A DNA stretch of 64,000 nt from Rhizopus arrhizus (GCA_024220505.1 JAKZZE010000012.1:1302001-1366000); one strand, 5' to 3'; positions 37,175 through 48,574 are shown, counted from the first letter of the stretch. The notes: generated from the letters alone by a model not told the origin. Numbers and translations: made by a program.

Positions 37175-37511
37175 AGAAAATGAAAGGATGCAATTCCGGG
37201 CAGTAAATTCATCTGTCTTTTTGTGATTTCTGACGTTCCAGCATTATTTGCTATCGTCTTTACTTTACAGTTATTAGAAAGAATGTTTCTTGAAAGACAT
37301 CTGAGAACAACACACCTTTTTTAGTGACTAGCAGAAAAAAACCTTTTTCTTTGGTCGCTCATACATGGATACCAGATAGAATACTTTTATTTGTGGACTA
37401 GAAGAGTTTATACATATATTAATAATAGATCGTATATTTTCTTTCAAATAAGAGAGGAGTTACAATCCTTCTCAGCTCGAGTCATTTTGTCTAGTGATGA
37501 ATTTAATCTGC
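36210..37511. other. Intergenic, AT-rich, no gene seen
   Basis: Includes TATATATATATG near 36270, a purine-rich stretch near 36360-36420 and a run of about 31 A around 37143-37172. No recognisable coding sequence. Confidence 0.5.
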
Positions 37512-38495
37512 TTAATTCAAAGCATTTTCCGTCTTCTCTGCAGCTTCTTGAGACTCTACTGTTTGTTGAATTGTACCTTCGCCATTTTCAGCCACTTCCT
37601 TTTTTTGTGCTTTTTCAGCTGCTTCTTCTGTTTGTACATCCAAAAGTTCATTGGCTTCAGTCGTATGTTGATGCGCACCATTTGTTTTTGGTGTCTCTAC
37701 TATTTCCATTTGCTCATCGTCTTCATATTCTAGTGATTCTGTTTGAATTTCTACATTATCAAAGATAAACGAGGCTTTGATCTGGTTAGCCTCGTTCTGA
37801 GTTGTGTTATTATCTGTACTTTTATTTACAAAATCTTTCCAAGAAGATGTAACTGTTATGATCTATAGATATAGGATCTGTTGAATATTCTCAAAGTAAA
37901 CACTAAATCGTATATACATGTTACCTTTTCAAAAGCACGAAGATATTTGACATATGTTTTATAATGGTGATTTGGATTTACAATCAACTCACAGGCACGC
38001 TGGATTGTAAAAGGGCAACTAAGTACTGTAAGAGAAAAGTATTTTTTTTAGGTTGTATTATACTTACTCTCGGAGAGTTCCTAGTATTTGTGAGATATTT
38101 ATCGTGATTTTGTCTATTTCACTTCTAAGAACATTATCGTGTATTTTGGGATCCATAATTCGAGATTGCTACATGCATAAAACATCAACAATCAGCGTTG
38201 TGGTAAAATAAAAACGTAAGTACTTTCTAACCTTTGAAATAATCCGATTCATCATGATCCTTAATTCCGACCAAGGAATAGATACTTCATTGGTTGCTGC
38301 AATGGCTGTTAGTACCTTATAGGCTTCTTCTTCTGAAGTTTCCAATGTTTTAAAGCTATCTTCAATTGCAACAAGATCAGGATGTGGTTTCTCTTTTGTT
38401 TCCATTTGCCCACTTTCGGTTATCATGTTTGTGCTTTCTCGGGACATTGGATCATTTGATTCCAAAGTGATGATGTCGTTATTGAGGTTTGACAT
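37512..38495 (-). CDS. Protein phosphatase 4 regulatory subunit 2 (PPP4R2-like)
   Basis: 269 residues; minus-strand exons 38495-38232, 38168-38068, 38018-37925, 37862-37512. The core family signature spans exon 3: CPFTIQRACELIVNP then NHHYKTYVKYLRAFEK, continuing IITVTSSW in exon 4. Upstream, residues 50-130 match the helical first half of the family. The C-terminal 90 residues are acidic, Glu/Gln/Ala-rich and poorly conserved, as in relatives. In animals and yeast (Psy4) this subunit targets the PP4 catalytic subunit, acting in gamma-H2AX dephosphorylation and recovery from DNA damage. The acceptor of exon 3 was chosen at TTAG/TTGCCC because the upstream CAG gives a stop. Nuclear or cytosolic. 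Confidence 0.8.
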
Positions 38496-40434
38496 TTAAA
38501 AAAAAATTATAAAGAGTTACAAAAAAATTTGTGAACTCATTCCTTTGTATGCGTTTATTGGTCAATAACCCACACTGACAATTTATACTAAAATAGAAAC
38601 ATTTTTTGCTATTCAGGTGTAAATAGCCCAATTGTTTAGAAGCAGCGTGCTTGTAAATAATATAAAAAAGGGCAAAAAGATCAAAGGTTGCTAATAACAA
38701 ATATAAAAAGACTTACTTTCATGCGATTGTAGATTGATGGCAATGTTTTTAATTGCTGTGATTGCATTGTGGAATCTCTCATGCGAATGTGACTTGTGAA
38801 AAGCTAAATGTTACCATAGTTCAGTTGGGTTGAATATTTTAGTTATTTACTTGTATGCCTTAGTTTATACATTCTATTATCCAAACTAGTTGTATGTTCC
38901 TTTCCTTCTCCCTTTGTTGATAATGTAACAAGAAAGATAGCATATTGACGATAATTAGTTTTTTTTTTTAGCTAATTTTTATTATACTTAAAAGATAGAT
39001 ATGATATCTACTTTATTTTATATAATTATAGCAAATGATTGAATATCTTAAAAGCTAAACATTTACAAATAAGAGATGGTGTAATGTCTTTTACGACTTT
39101 TAGAAGATATTTAAAAAGCTCGGATTAATTAGTATTTGCATTTCTTGACAAAAAGAGCCTCTCTTCTCAGTTTGATACCTACTTTTATAATTATAGTCTT
39201 GCCAAATATCTTTTACAAATGATTTTTCTTTTATCTTTTCTTATTTTTATATTTTTTTAGAGGACAGGCCTCGCTATTTTTAATTTCTTTTCAAAGACGT
39301 TAATAATGATTTGTATTTATGGCCTTCTTGTCAACAGCCATTTGACAGTGTTCTTTGCTTAAACATTTCCTCATCGATTATCCTAACCTTAATAAATACA
39401 GCATGGTTTTCTATATATGGATAGCAATGCATACGAATGCTATTTTATTAAGAAGTTATGACAAAAGCATCAAGTATCTATTGTGTTGATACGAAGATAA
39501 GGTCGTATGGGGCTGGTTAAATAGCAAACATATAATTGTATATATCACTAATCTTTGAATTCTATAGTGATCCATCAAAATCTTTCTTGACAATAATATA
39601 ATTCAGGTTGAGATAATATATAGACGCTAAACCAGTATTATATGCTCAAAAGAGATTCAATAGAATATTGTTCATGTTCTTTACTTTTGTGCTCTCATCG
39701 CATGAATAAAAGAAACAAATCCATAAATAAGTATTTCATGTAGGACGAGTTTCCCACAAAGATTATTCTCACGCATCATTTCAAACATTTTAATCAGTGA
39801 ATCGTTCTACAAATGCTCGTTTATAGCCATGATATGAACACAAAATTTGCCTCTATTTGCTCCATTATAAACGGACGGCATTATATAAAAGTAAATTTTA
39901 TCAAATAAAAACATTGTTTTATTGGATAATAGCTGTGATCCGATTGTTTCGGCTATGCGTTATTTTGGGTATCTATTTTGAGAAAAGCAAAATATTTAGT
40001 GAACCACAATGATATCAGATGGTATAGCTTATGATTTAAATGAAATGTTGCTTTTTGATTTTTCAATATTCTAAGATAACTATTGATTTTTTTTTTTCCC
40101 AATCAATTTGCACACTCTATAACCAAAATTCGTTTTCTGTGCGATCAATTTTTCATTTTCCACCAAGCCATAATTCATGTATATTTTATCGATTAATAAA
40201 GTGTATGACTGGACCCATGTACCTCTCGGAAAAGAACCTATTTCAAGAAGCGAAATTTTGATGACAATTGTAGTCGATAGTACACCACACGGTATCTGTC
40301 ATCAGCAATGTGGTACAGTCATGGATTTTAAAAGTTCACCAGTTTTTTTTCTTTTTATGAAAGGATTGGGGAAATACAGATTGATGTTGGAGAGTGAAAT
40401 AAAAGAAAGTTATGTGGATGGTAAGTGTGGAATT
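38496..40434. other. Intergenic, no gene seen
   Basis: AT-rich flank of the PPP4R2-like gene followed by low-information sequence. A frame at 40177-40467 (+) has no recognisable domain and partly opposes the decayed gene downstream. Confidence 0.4.
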
Positions 40435-41640
40435 TCAAACAAGATCATGGAATATTTGGTGATATGATTTAAATAAATAACGGGACACATGAAATAAAAC
40501 GACATTCACTTGCAATGAATTGATGTGAAAAGCCGTTTTGAGGGCATTATAGATGATGTAGCAATTTGCTATGGTGCCAAGACGATAGCAAGTGGACCCA
40601 TCTGTCCTGTCAGGAACTATTATTTGGTATTTCTCCACAAACAACCGATCCAAACTTTTGTCATTTTGGAGTTTGACTAACATCACCGCAATGTCCTTTC
40701 TGCTTTCTTCCATGCAGTATCGCTTCATTCTGTTTGTAAGACGGGCACTACCTTCTGCGTAATTGGTCGAGCCAATCTTTGTTAATATTGAAGAGACGGC
40801 GCGGTAAAGCATGATGGTTGTTGGAAACTCACTGCAAACAGCATTCTTTTGATCCAGTGGGGCTCTCACTCAATTATTTATGCACCACCAGTGACACTTG
40901 CTTTTGTAGGACGAATACGATGATTCAACAAAGTTGGCATTGTACAAAATCACCTAGTGAGCTCAAGGGTGGTAAGATTGGATAGAATAAAGGTCAATTC
41001 CCTTGGTGAAAAATTATTCTTTTTCTAAAAACTGCTTCCCAAAGATTCTGTTCATGTCAAACAGAACGAAGATTAGCAGGACTTTGGTATTTTTAAACAA
41101 ATTCAAGCCATAGTGAATATGTGTGATAAACAAATGGCTGAATTTGTTTTGGATTTTCACGATTACTATTTGACCATCATCCGTCATGGTCGTATGTGGC
41201 AAATACATGGTATCTGCTTTTCGTTCACCATATTGTTCACCAGGCTCAACATAGTAAGCGTTACCATTCACACCATGGCTAATCAATGATGAAGTAATTA
41301 GATGTTTTAACTGGTTATTCCATAATAAAAGTTTGTTGAGCAAATCTGTTTCTGAGCGAATAGATCATGCAGCTGTCAAGATATCCACTTCCTGTTCCTC
41401 ATCCTGATAGTCTTGGTTTGCTGTCATGGTAATTGATATCTAGCCTTATTAGTCCATGGATAGTATCGTTAAAAAATGGAAGCTGAATGTGACCAAGAAA
41501 ACAAAGAAAGAGTACCATAGTTTCTGAAACAACTTCAAAAGGATCGACTGGATTAAAAAAAAAAAAAAAAAAAAAAAAAAACTGCTTCAAAGCTTTTTTC
41601 TTTTTTGGATATGTTTGTTTCATCATTATTTTTTAATATT
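40435..41640 (-). pseudogene. Decayed repeat-family gene (possibly PD-(D/E)XK-nuclease-like, transposon-associated)
   Basis: Three minus-strand pieces appear to be one broken gene: 41626-41399 (DPFEVVSETMVLFLCFLGHI), 41343-41014 (LNKLLLWNNQLKHLITSSL, HGVNGNAYYVEPG, IVIVKIQN) and 40869-40435 (SERK-like RKDIAVMLVKLQND). In-frame stops and a frameshift separate them, and a run of about 29 A/T interrupts the first. The segment IVIVKIQNKFSHLFITHIHYG resembles the IVVEIQ...F..R...Y strand-helix found in large Mucorales protein families thought to be PD-(D/E)XK nucleases; the catalytic Glu is a Lys here. This link is from memory of sequence style and is uncertain; the broken state is clear. Confidence 0.45.
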
Positions 41641-41897
41641 TTATAAACTATCTTAATTCATACCTCATTTTAAAGCCTTCAATACAATATTCAAGTCTTG
41701 TAACATTTCTAGCATTTATTCATCCATGCTTATCAAGTTGCTATAGGCAGTATACTAAAGTAGCTTTTCAATTACATACAAAAAAAAAGGATAAAGATGT
41801 CAAAGAAAATCATTTTTGGTATGTGTAATATAAAAAGTTATTTTGGTAAATAAAATCTAATACGTAAAAGTGTGGTGTTTATTTACGCCCCATTCTT

Positions 41898-41945
<48 letters not shown>

Positions 41946-41957
41946 CTTTTACTAAAA

Positions 41958-42631
41958 ATGATACGATTTTTCCTCATCATCAACAAGTCATGCCAAATAA
42001 GATATTCAAGATATTATCATGATGCAATAATAGAGGATACTCAAGCATTTGAATTAGAAATAGCAAGAAAATGTATAACAAGAAAACAAAATCAGGTAAA
42101 AGGATTTTTTTTGGTAAACTTTATGCATTTTTACAAATAATTTGGGAAATTTAGGTGTTGTTCTTTAATCTAAAAGAATATAAAATTGGTAAGAAACACA
42201 AGAAAATAAGAATTCAAAACTAACGAAAGATTTTTTTTATAGTTTACCGAGTGTATGCTTCACTCTATTTCATTATTGGATGTGATTTTGAAGAGGTATT
42301 TTTTTATAGAAAATCAATTTAACCAATGATGTCTTATCGATCGTGTAGAATGATTTTTCAATCTTGGAATTTATTCAATTATGTGTAGGCAAGTAAACTT
42401 TTGATATTTATGAATAATAACACAAGATGTAGAAGTAATGAATCAAAAGTTTGAAAAAGTGGTATAAATCTTATTCAACAAGACTGTGTGAAACTAAGTA
42501 AAATAGAATAGACGGAACTTGATCTTGTGTTTAATCTCGAAAGGGTTCATATGATCATGGATGAGCTTGTAGCAAATGGGCTTGTATTAGAAACCAATCA
42601 GGAAAGGGTTCTTACTTCCTTCTCGATGTAA
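41958..42631 (+). CDS. AP-4 complex sigma-like small adaptor subunit
   Basis: 137 residues in six exons: 41958-42095, 42155-42188, 42243-42295, 42349-42388, 42433-42461, 42512-42631. Starts MIRFFLIINKSCQIRYSRYY and continues IARKCITRKQNQ, VLFFNLKEYKI, VYRVYASLYFIIGCDFEE, NDFSILEFIQLCV, giving the longin-like fold of AP sigma subunits. The C-terminal half ELDLVFNLERVHMIMDELV then ANGLVLETNQERVL fits AP-4 sigma (MFNLDKVHIILDEMV...VETN) better than AP-1, AP-2 or AP-3. AP-4 sorts cargo at the trans-Golgi. The fourth intron must use a GC donor to keep frame and alignment. Preceded by a run of over 40 T; the permease gene starts 169 bp downstream on the same strand. Confidence 0.78.
42389..42432 (+). 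other. GC-AG intron in the AP-4 sigma-like gene
   Basis: Donor GCAAGTAAAC and acceptor GATGTAG. Using it joins FIQLCV to EVMNQKFEKV in exact register with AP-4 sigma (E-F-I-x3-V-E-V). The nearby GT options give a stop or break the frame. GCAAGT is the usual form of the rare GC donor class. Confidence 0.7.
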
Positions 42632-42800
42632 TGTCCGATATTAAATGACACCCCGCCTATCTTTTGAAAGATAAAGAACAATCGCGTAACCTTAAAATAA
42701 TAAGGGTTCGTTTCTTCAAATCTCTTTTTTCTTTTTTACTTCTTCTTTTTAATTGCTTGTTTTTTAATACAAACTTTTTTTTTTTTTTTTTTATATTTTA

Positions 42801-45285
42801 ATGAGTAATAAATACACAGTGGAGCAAGCAAGTAGTAAGAACACTATTTATAGCTCTGACAAACCCCCAGAATATGAAAATGAGAAAGCAGACAACGGTT
42901 CATTTCATTCAAAAATATCAAAACATGCTATTGGTGATGAAGAAGATGTACAATCACTTCAACATGGAACTCAAAGAGGTTTAAGTGCGAGACACATTCA
43001 AATGATTTCATTAGGTGGTGCTATTGGGTAATCATTAAAAATCAATAAGCTATCCATTTTACTTATTCTTCTCTTCAGTACTGGTCTCTTCTTAAGTTCT
43101 GGTACAAATATCGCTCAGGTTATTATTCAGTTTATTTATATAATCGTTACAAAAAATATCTAAAATTGTAAATCTCACAGGCTGGTCCCGCCGGTGCTCT
43201 GATTGCTTACTGTGTTGGTAAGTGTGACAAAGATTAAAACTCAAATTAAGTGTAACCTGTTTTTTTTTTTTTACTAGTTGGTTTTATGGTAATTTATCCT
43301 TGTCTTTTTTTTTTTTAATTTATCAGATCGATTTTTTTATATATTTTATATGGTAGGTTTATTGTATTATGACATGTTTAGGTGAAATGGCTACTTTTAT
43401 GCCTGGTAAATAAGATTTTTTTTTTTTAAAAAAAAAAAAAAGCAAGCAAAATACTCATTTATTTTAGTATCTGGTTCATTTAATCATTATGCTACACGAT
43501 TTGTTGAACCCTCTCTTGGATTCGCTTTAGGTTGGAATTATTGGTTTTCTGTAAGTTGAATGATGAAAGTATGAATAAGATTTTAATAATTTCTTTTTAT
43601 TTTTTAGTGGGTAAGATTATATTTTCAGGATTATTCTTTTTTTTATATCACCTAATTTATTAACATTAATTTACATTTGTAAAAGTCTGTTACAATTGCA
43701 ACAGGTAAACAAGTACAAAAAGCATAAATAGTATCATCTATTGACAGATTACAAATAGAACTTTCTGCAGCTGCAACTATTATTAAATTTTGGGGCCACA
43801 TCATGCCTGATCCTGCATGGTCTACTATCTTTTTAGTCCTGATTATTGCCATCAATTTCTTGGGTGTTAGAATTTATGGTGAACTTGAGTATTGGTTTGC
43901 TTTAATTAAAATTTTGATTGTTCTTGTATTCATTATTATTGGTAAATCATTTTTAAGTTACAAAAAATGTAACTATCTATACTCACTTTATTTTTTTTAG
44001 GTATCCTTGTTACTGCTGGTGCAGTAGGTGGCCACACAATCGGTTTTGAGTAAGCATAAAGAAAAAAAAAAAAACTAGGATTCAATTCATATTCTTTTCC
44101 TTACAACAGATATTGGAAAAACCCTGGTGCTTTTAATAATGGTGCAGTGGGCACAATCAGTGTTTTACTCTCCGCAGGTTTCTCGTTCCAAGGAACTGAA
44201 ATTGGTAAATTTGCTTCAAGTGGCACATGTGACCAAAAATAACGATACTAATCTTATTGGATAGTTGGTATCACCGCTGGTGAAGCAAAGAATCCCACAA
44301 AGACTGTACCTCGAGCTATTCGAAACACATTTTGGCGTATTATTGTCTTTTATGTTATCACTATTTTCTTACTTGGCATGTGTCTTCCTTATAATGATGA
44401 AGACTTGTCAAACCCTGATGGAGGTGCTGGTACTGCCTCCTTTACGTTAGTATTCCAAGCTGCTGGTATTTCTGTTGGTGCTCACATCATCAATGCAATT
44501 GTCCTTACAAGGTAAAAAAGACTAATTTATTCATGAACTGTTCAATTGAAATTGACTCTAGTGTCTTGTCTGCCGCCAATTCTTCCTTGTATACTACTTC
44601 TCGTACACTTTTGGGTCTTGCCCGTGATGGAAATGCACCTGCTTTCCTTGGTCGTGTGAACAAACACGGTTCTCCTTACTGGTAAATTCTTTTGAGATAT
44701 TTGTAATTTTTTAATCATTTTATAATAGGGCTGTCATTATTTCTTCCATTATTGGGTTTGCTTGTGTTTTCGTTTCAATCTACAGGTAAAAAAAATAAAA
44801 AAGTATGTTACTTTAGTTACTAACCTGACCTAATTTACAGTGCTGAGCAAGGTTTCGTCTGGTTCCAAGCTATTACTGCTGTCAGTGGTTTCATCAGTTG
44901 GGCCGGTATTGGTGCTGTGCATGTTCGTTTCCGCCGAGCTTATGTTCGCCAAGGTAGAAGCATTGATGAGCTCCCTTACAAGTCCTTTGCCTATCCTTTC
45001 AGCGGTATCTTTTCTTGCTGTCTTTCCATTTTGATTGTTTTAGGTCAAGGTTATGCTTCTTTTACTCCTCAATTTGATGCTATCACATTCTGTATTAGTT
45101 ATGTTGGTATCGTTCCTTTCATCTTGTGTTATGTTATTCATAAGGCAGTGACCAGAAAGAGGGTTGTTCCTTTGGAAGAAGTTGACTTTGAAACTGGACG
45201 TGTAACTCGATTCGATATCGAAAAGGACAATGAACTTGATGAACACCTTCCTCGCTGGAAACGTGTCTTAAACTTGGTTCTTTAA
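42801..45285 (+). CDS. Amino acid permease, YAT family (APC superfamily)
   Basis: 554-residue plasma-membrane proton-coupled amino acid transporter with about 12 membrane helices. Fifteen exons: 42801-43027, 43079-43118, 43181-43217, 43278-43288, 43357-43405, 43468-43550, 43608-43610, 43686-43704, 43759-43941, 44001-44049, 44110-44204, 44265-44511, 44562-44681, 44729-44785, 44841-45285; the sum is divisible by three and all introns are GT-AG. Family signatures: RGLSARHIQMISLGGAIG then TGLF (helix 1), LGEMATFMP, SGSFNHYATRFV, ALGWNYWFSW, GITAGEAKNPTKTVPRAI, SRTLLGLARDG. The hydrophilic N-terminus of about 60 residues with Ser and Lys is where ubiquitin-driven endocytosis is usually controlled. 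Two exons are extremely small (11 and 3 nt). Substrate not predictable. Confidence 0.93.
43608..43610 (+). other. Predicted 3-nt microexon (one Trp codon)
   Basis: TTTTTTAG, then TGG, then GTAAGA. Including these three bases restores the conserved Trp in NYWFSW/SVTIATELS; skipping it joins the flanking exons in frame but without Trp. Flanking introns would be 57 and 75 nt. Confidence 0.65.
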
Positions 45286-46577
45286 TGGTCAGGTTTTAAA
45301 ATAATATTCAATGTACAAGTATAGTTTCATACCCAGTTCTTTAATCTTATAAAAATACAGTCTTAAAATCTTTTAGAATAATCTCCTTTTTTAATTGTAC
45401 AACTCATAAAGAACTCCTTTGTTATTATCCATATACAATCAAAGAAAATCAAAATATAAAATACTTTATTTGTCGTTTCAGATTAAAACAAGAGTTTTTG
45501 TAAATAACACAGCAAATAAAATTCACAAAGAAATATCAGTCTACAAAAATTGTTAATGCAGCTTTTTTAACAATTCATCTTTTTACACAAACACACAAGA
45601 AAGCATCTGATACTATTAAGGTTCATTGAGACAGACAACTGAAATAACAGGTGTGACGTGTAATACATCGGCTCATAATCTTTTGATAAGAATATTATCT
45701 GTGACGACTTAAAAATCCGAATAAAACTATCGTAAATTGTTCAATATTGGTTACAAGATACGTAGCACCCATCCTAGAAGCACGTTCTGATACATTTGAT
45801 GCCTTAACCTGCTACTGTAGCATTCCCTTATTTTCAGGCGCTGTGAAACTAACAAAGTCCTGGGGATCAAAGAAAGTAGTAGCGCAGTTATGTATGAGGC
45901 TAATTTGCTTTAAATACCTCAAAATTTTTATTGGAAAGGGACACGAACCCGAGTTTTATTAGTACCCACAACTTAGAACAAATGGAATAGGCAATGTTCT
46001 TATTCCCAATACTGTGCAGTGTAAAGTAATTCTGAGAATACTGTAAATGTGCCGAGTTACATGTTACACTGTATCATTATGATCTAGATAACATTATCTC
46101 ATTTTTCGTTGCTGTAGATTACACAGGTAAAAAGAAAAAGGGACCAATATGTGCTCAACTAACAGTATCCTCATTTTTCTGTATCATTTGTACATTGCCA
46201 TTAAAGAAGCATACTTGGATCAGTAGCACCAAAACCCCGTGATGTCCACAGCACTTCAATTATGTCCACTTTTGTGTAAACATATGCATCTTGCTGACGA
46301 AATTTACCTAAAAAGGATACTACAAAAGACAAGCATTCTGATAAACAAAAGATGGATGAAAGAAGGCAATTAAAAAGAGAAAAAAAATATAAAAGCGAAA
46401 CCTACCTAAAAAAGGTGCAGAACAGCCACTTGACCCAGAAATTAAGTCGTGTTCAGATTGACTGAACCCTTATTTATTTTTACTCGTCGCTTAGTAATTA
46501 CCATATAAATCGAAGCGATAGTCCTTTGTTCCTTTCTTTTTCGATTTACAGTTTATTTACAAACATTCAAAATAAAT
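45286..46577. other. Intergenic and flank of the mariner relic
   Basis: An ORF at 45747-45962 has no recognisable domain. No tRNA-like or other functional element was found. The right end may include the eroded 5' part of the Tc1/mariner element whose termini I could not define. Confidence 0.4.
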
Positions 46578-47373
46578 ATGCAGTTTCTTTACAAAGATGG
46601 ACAAGGAAACGTTGTTGATGAGCACAGAGTTGAGCCGATGGATCTTGTTGTTGACGAGGAGCTGTTTGCTATCGAAGCTATAAATCCTTGTACTCAATTC
46701 CTAATGAATAAACCTCCAGAAAGACCATTTAATACTTCAATGCAGCTAACTATAGGTGAAAAGTGGAGTGAAGGTGTTGATATAGAGTTATACAATAAGT
46801 GACGCTATACATTTTACTCTGATGACAAGAAAACTAGATTTTTTTTTACTTATTTTAGCAAAAGTCTAAGTGCTTCCTCTGTTGCAAAACAATTAGGCAT
46901 CCATATTCGAGTATCCCAGGGATGGGTCAGATGTTATTACGAAGGACTCCGGAAGCATTCTTGAGAAGAGGAAAAAACCAGATCGATATCGTATTCTTGG
47001 GAAGGAGCATAGGCATTTTACTTTAAACTACATTGATGAGAATCCTTTTGCAGTTTTAACGGGAATAGACTAGCATCTATTGCAGAAATTTGTAGATCTT
47101 AAAGTTTCTCGTAGTACTGTTTATACTTTTATGACAAATCAGCGTGATCTATCCATTAAGCAGGCACAGCTCCGTATTCTCCTGAACTGGATCCAATTGA
47201 GCAGTTTTGCTCAGTTATCAAGAATAAAGTTAAGCGAAATAAGATTCTGGAAAAAGAATTGCTTATGACTATAATTAGTGAGGCATGCGATAGCTTATAT
47301 TTAAGTAATTTCAAAGGCTTTGTTTCTCATTCTGCTAAATGTTTTAGTAAGTGTCTTTGCAAAGAAAGATTAT
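46578..47373 (+). pseudogene. Tc1/mariner-like transposase relic with internal deletion
   Basis: The N-terminal helix-turn-helix part is recognisable: SASSVAKQLGIHIRVSQGWV then RCYYEGLRKHS, followed in shifted frames by DENPFAVLTGID, LKVSRSTVYTFM and LSIKQAQ. The last of these is joined directly to YSPELDPIEQF-like sequence (LDPIEQFCSVIKNKVKRN) and ends with ACDSLYLSNFKGFVSHSAKCF. The middle of the transposase, which carries most of the DDE catalytic core, is missing, and frameshifts and stops are present. The overall order is that of a transposase family very common in Mucorales. Inactive. Confidence 0.8.
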
Positions 47374-47460
47374 AAAGCCTCAAAGTACCTTTTTTCAGAA
47401 ATCATTCGCTGACCCAAGGAAGCCAATTGATACTTGATCATATTATTTTTAGTAAATAAT

Positions 47461-47518
47461 GAGTAAAAAAAAAAGAAAAAAGAAAAAAGAAAAAAGAAAA
47501 AAGAAAAAAGAAAAAAAA
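47461..47518. repeat. Microsatellite of AAAAAAG units
   Basis: About seven units of A6G in a row just downstream of the Nudix gene stop. Confidence 0.85.
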
Positions 47519-47532
47519 GACCAATTATTTTT

Positions 47533-48435
47533 TTATTTTAATTTATCAACCTTGTCTTTTAAAGCCTGATAAAGTGCCAAGCTTGATAGCAACTTCGCAT
47601 CAGGAGATGCTTTCCAAGCATCTTCAAAAGAGACTAATTTCAATGTAATGCTTTCTCCATGATCTCGAAGTCCTGTCAATTTGCCTTCTAATTCATCAAT
47701 TTCGGATTTCTTCATGTGTTTTATGCAAGTAAACAATCTTAAAAACTCATCTGGTAATACAAACAATGGTGAGAATGGAATCTAGTCATAAACAGATATA
47801 TAATACTAGATAGTTTTTACCTGATCCACCAGCAGAGGTATATACACCACGCCATTGATCACCATAAGCCAACTCAGTCATATCGACAAGCTCTTCTTCT
47901 TTGATAACTAAGCCAGTTTCTTCTTCAATTTCCTTGGCTGCTGTTCCTGTAAAATTACCAGACCCGTCTAGCATACCTGCAGGTAATTCTGGAAAAGCAA
48001 AATGTGGGACAGGAATACGTGGTTGAAGCGTGAGGATGACTTTATCAGGTTGATCTTTTGCCTTTAAAATAAGTAACATTGACACAGCCCCCCCTCTCTT
48101 GAATGATATTAGTTTTAAATCCATTTTCAATGTTTTCTGTATTTTACCATGAATACGATGCCTGGAGCACTCTTGCCAGTTTCTTTATATTGAACATTAG
48201 CTTTGAACTTTACAAATCCAATTTTATCACCAAAGTAGTCAATATTTTGAATATCAATGGACTTTATATCGAATTCATTTTGGCGCGACTCTTCTTGTTT
48301 ATTAAAAGCCACAAGCCAGTCCTTGAAAGGTTGAAAAGAAAGAGACTTGTTGACTTCTTCTTGAGAGTATAAACTACATATGGGCACTGACTGATTGGCA
48401 ATATGAACAGTTGCTTTTATTTGTTTTGAAGTCAT
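47533..48435 (-). CDS. Nudix hydrolase, ADP-sugar pyrophosphatase-like
   Basis: 260 residues; exons 48435-48148, 48097-47821, 47750-47533. The Nudix helix lies at about residues 150-165: GTAAKEIEEETGL, matching GX5EX7REUXEEXGU with Lys for the usual Arg. The family context (LPAGMLDGSGNFTG before, YTSAGGSDEFLRLF after, TGLRDHGESITLKLV near the end) matches plant NUDT14-type ADP-sugar pyrophosphatases, which hydrolyse ADP-ribose and ADP-glucose. About 90 N-terminal residues form the family's own extra domain. The acceptor of exon 3 was chosen at ACCAG/ATGAG because it alone restores the GGSDEFL junction. Two of three catalytic Glu of the box are present in EIEEE. Confidence 0.85.
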
Positions 48436-48574
48436 GAGAGTGAAATGACGATGAAAAAAAGTAATAAAATGGCGCATATGTAAAATAATGCTGAAAACAC
48501 AGCAATAAAAAACCCCAGTCTTACAATAAAGTTCAATGATGTATTTTTTTTTTTTTTCAAAAAAAAAAAAAAAC

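Noticed and set aside
45940..45975. Possible tRNA T-arm-like sequence GACACGAACCCGAG
   Set aside because: No acceptor, D or anticodon arms can be folded around it.
47751..47788. CTAG acceptor before 47788 for the last Nudix exon
   Set aside because: It gives the wrong phase and a stop; ACCAG/ATGAG restores the conserved GGSDEFL.
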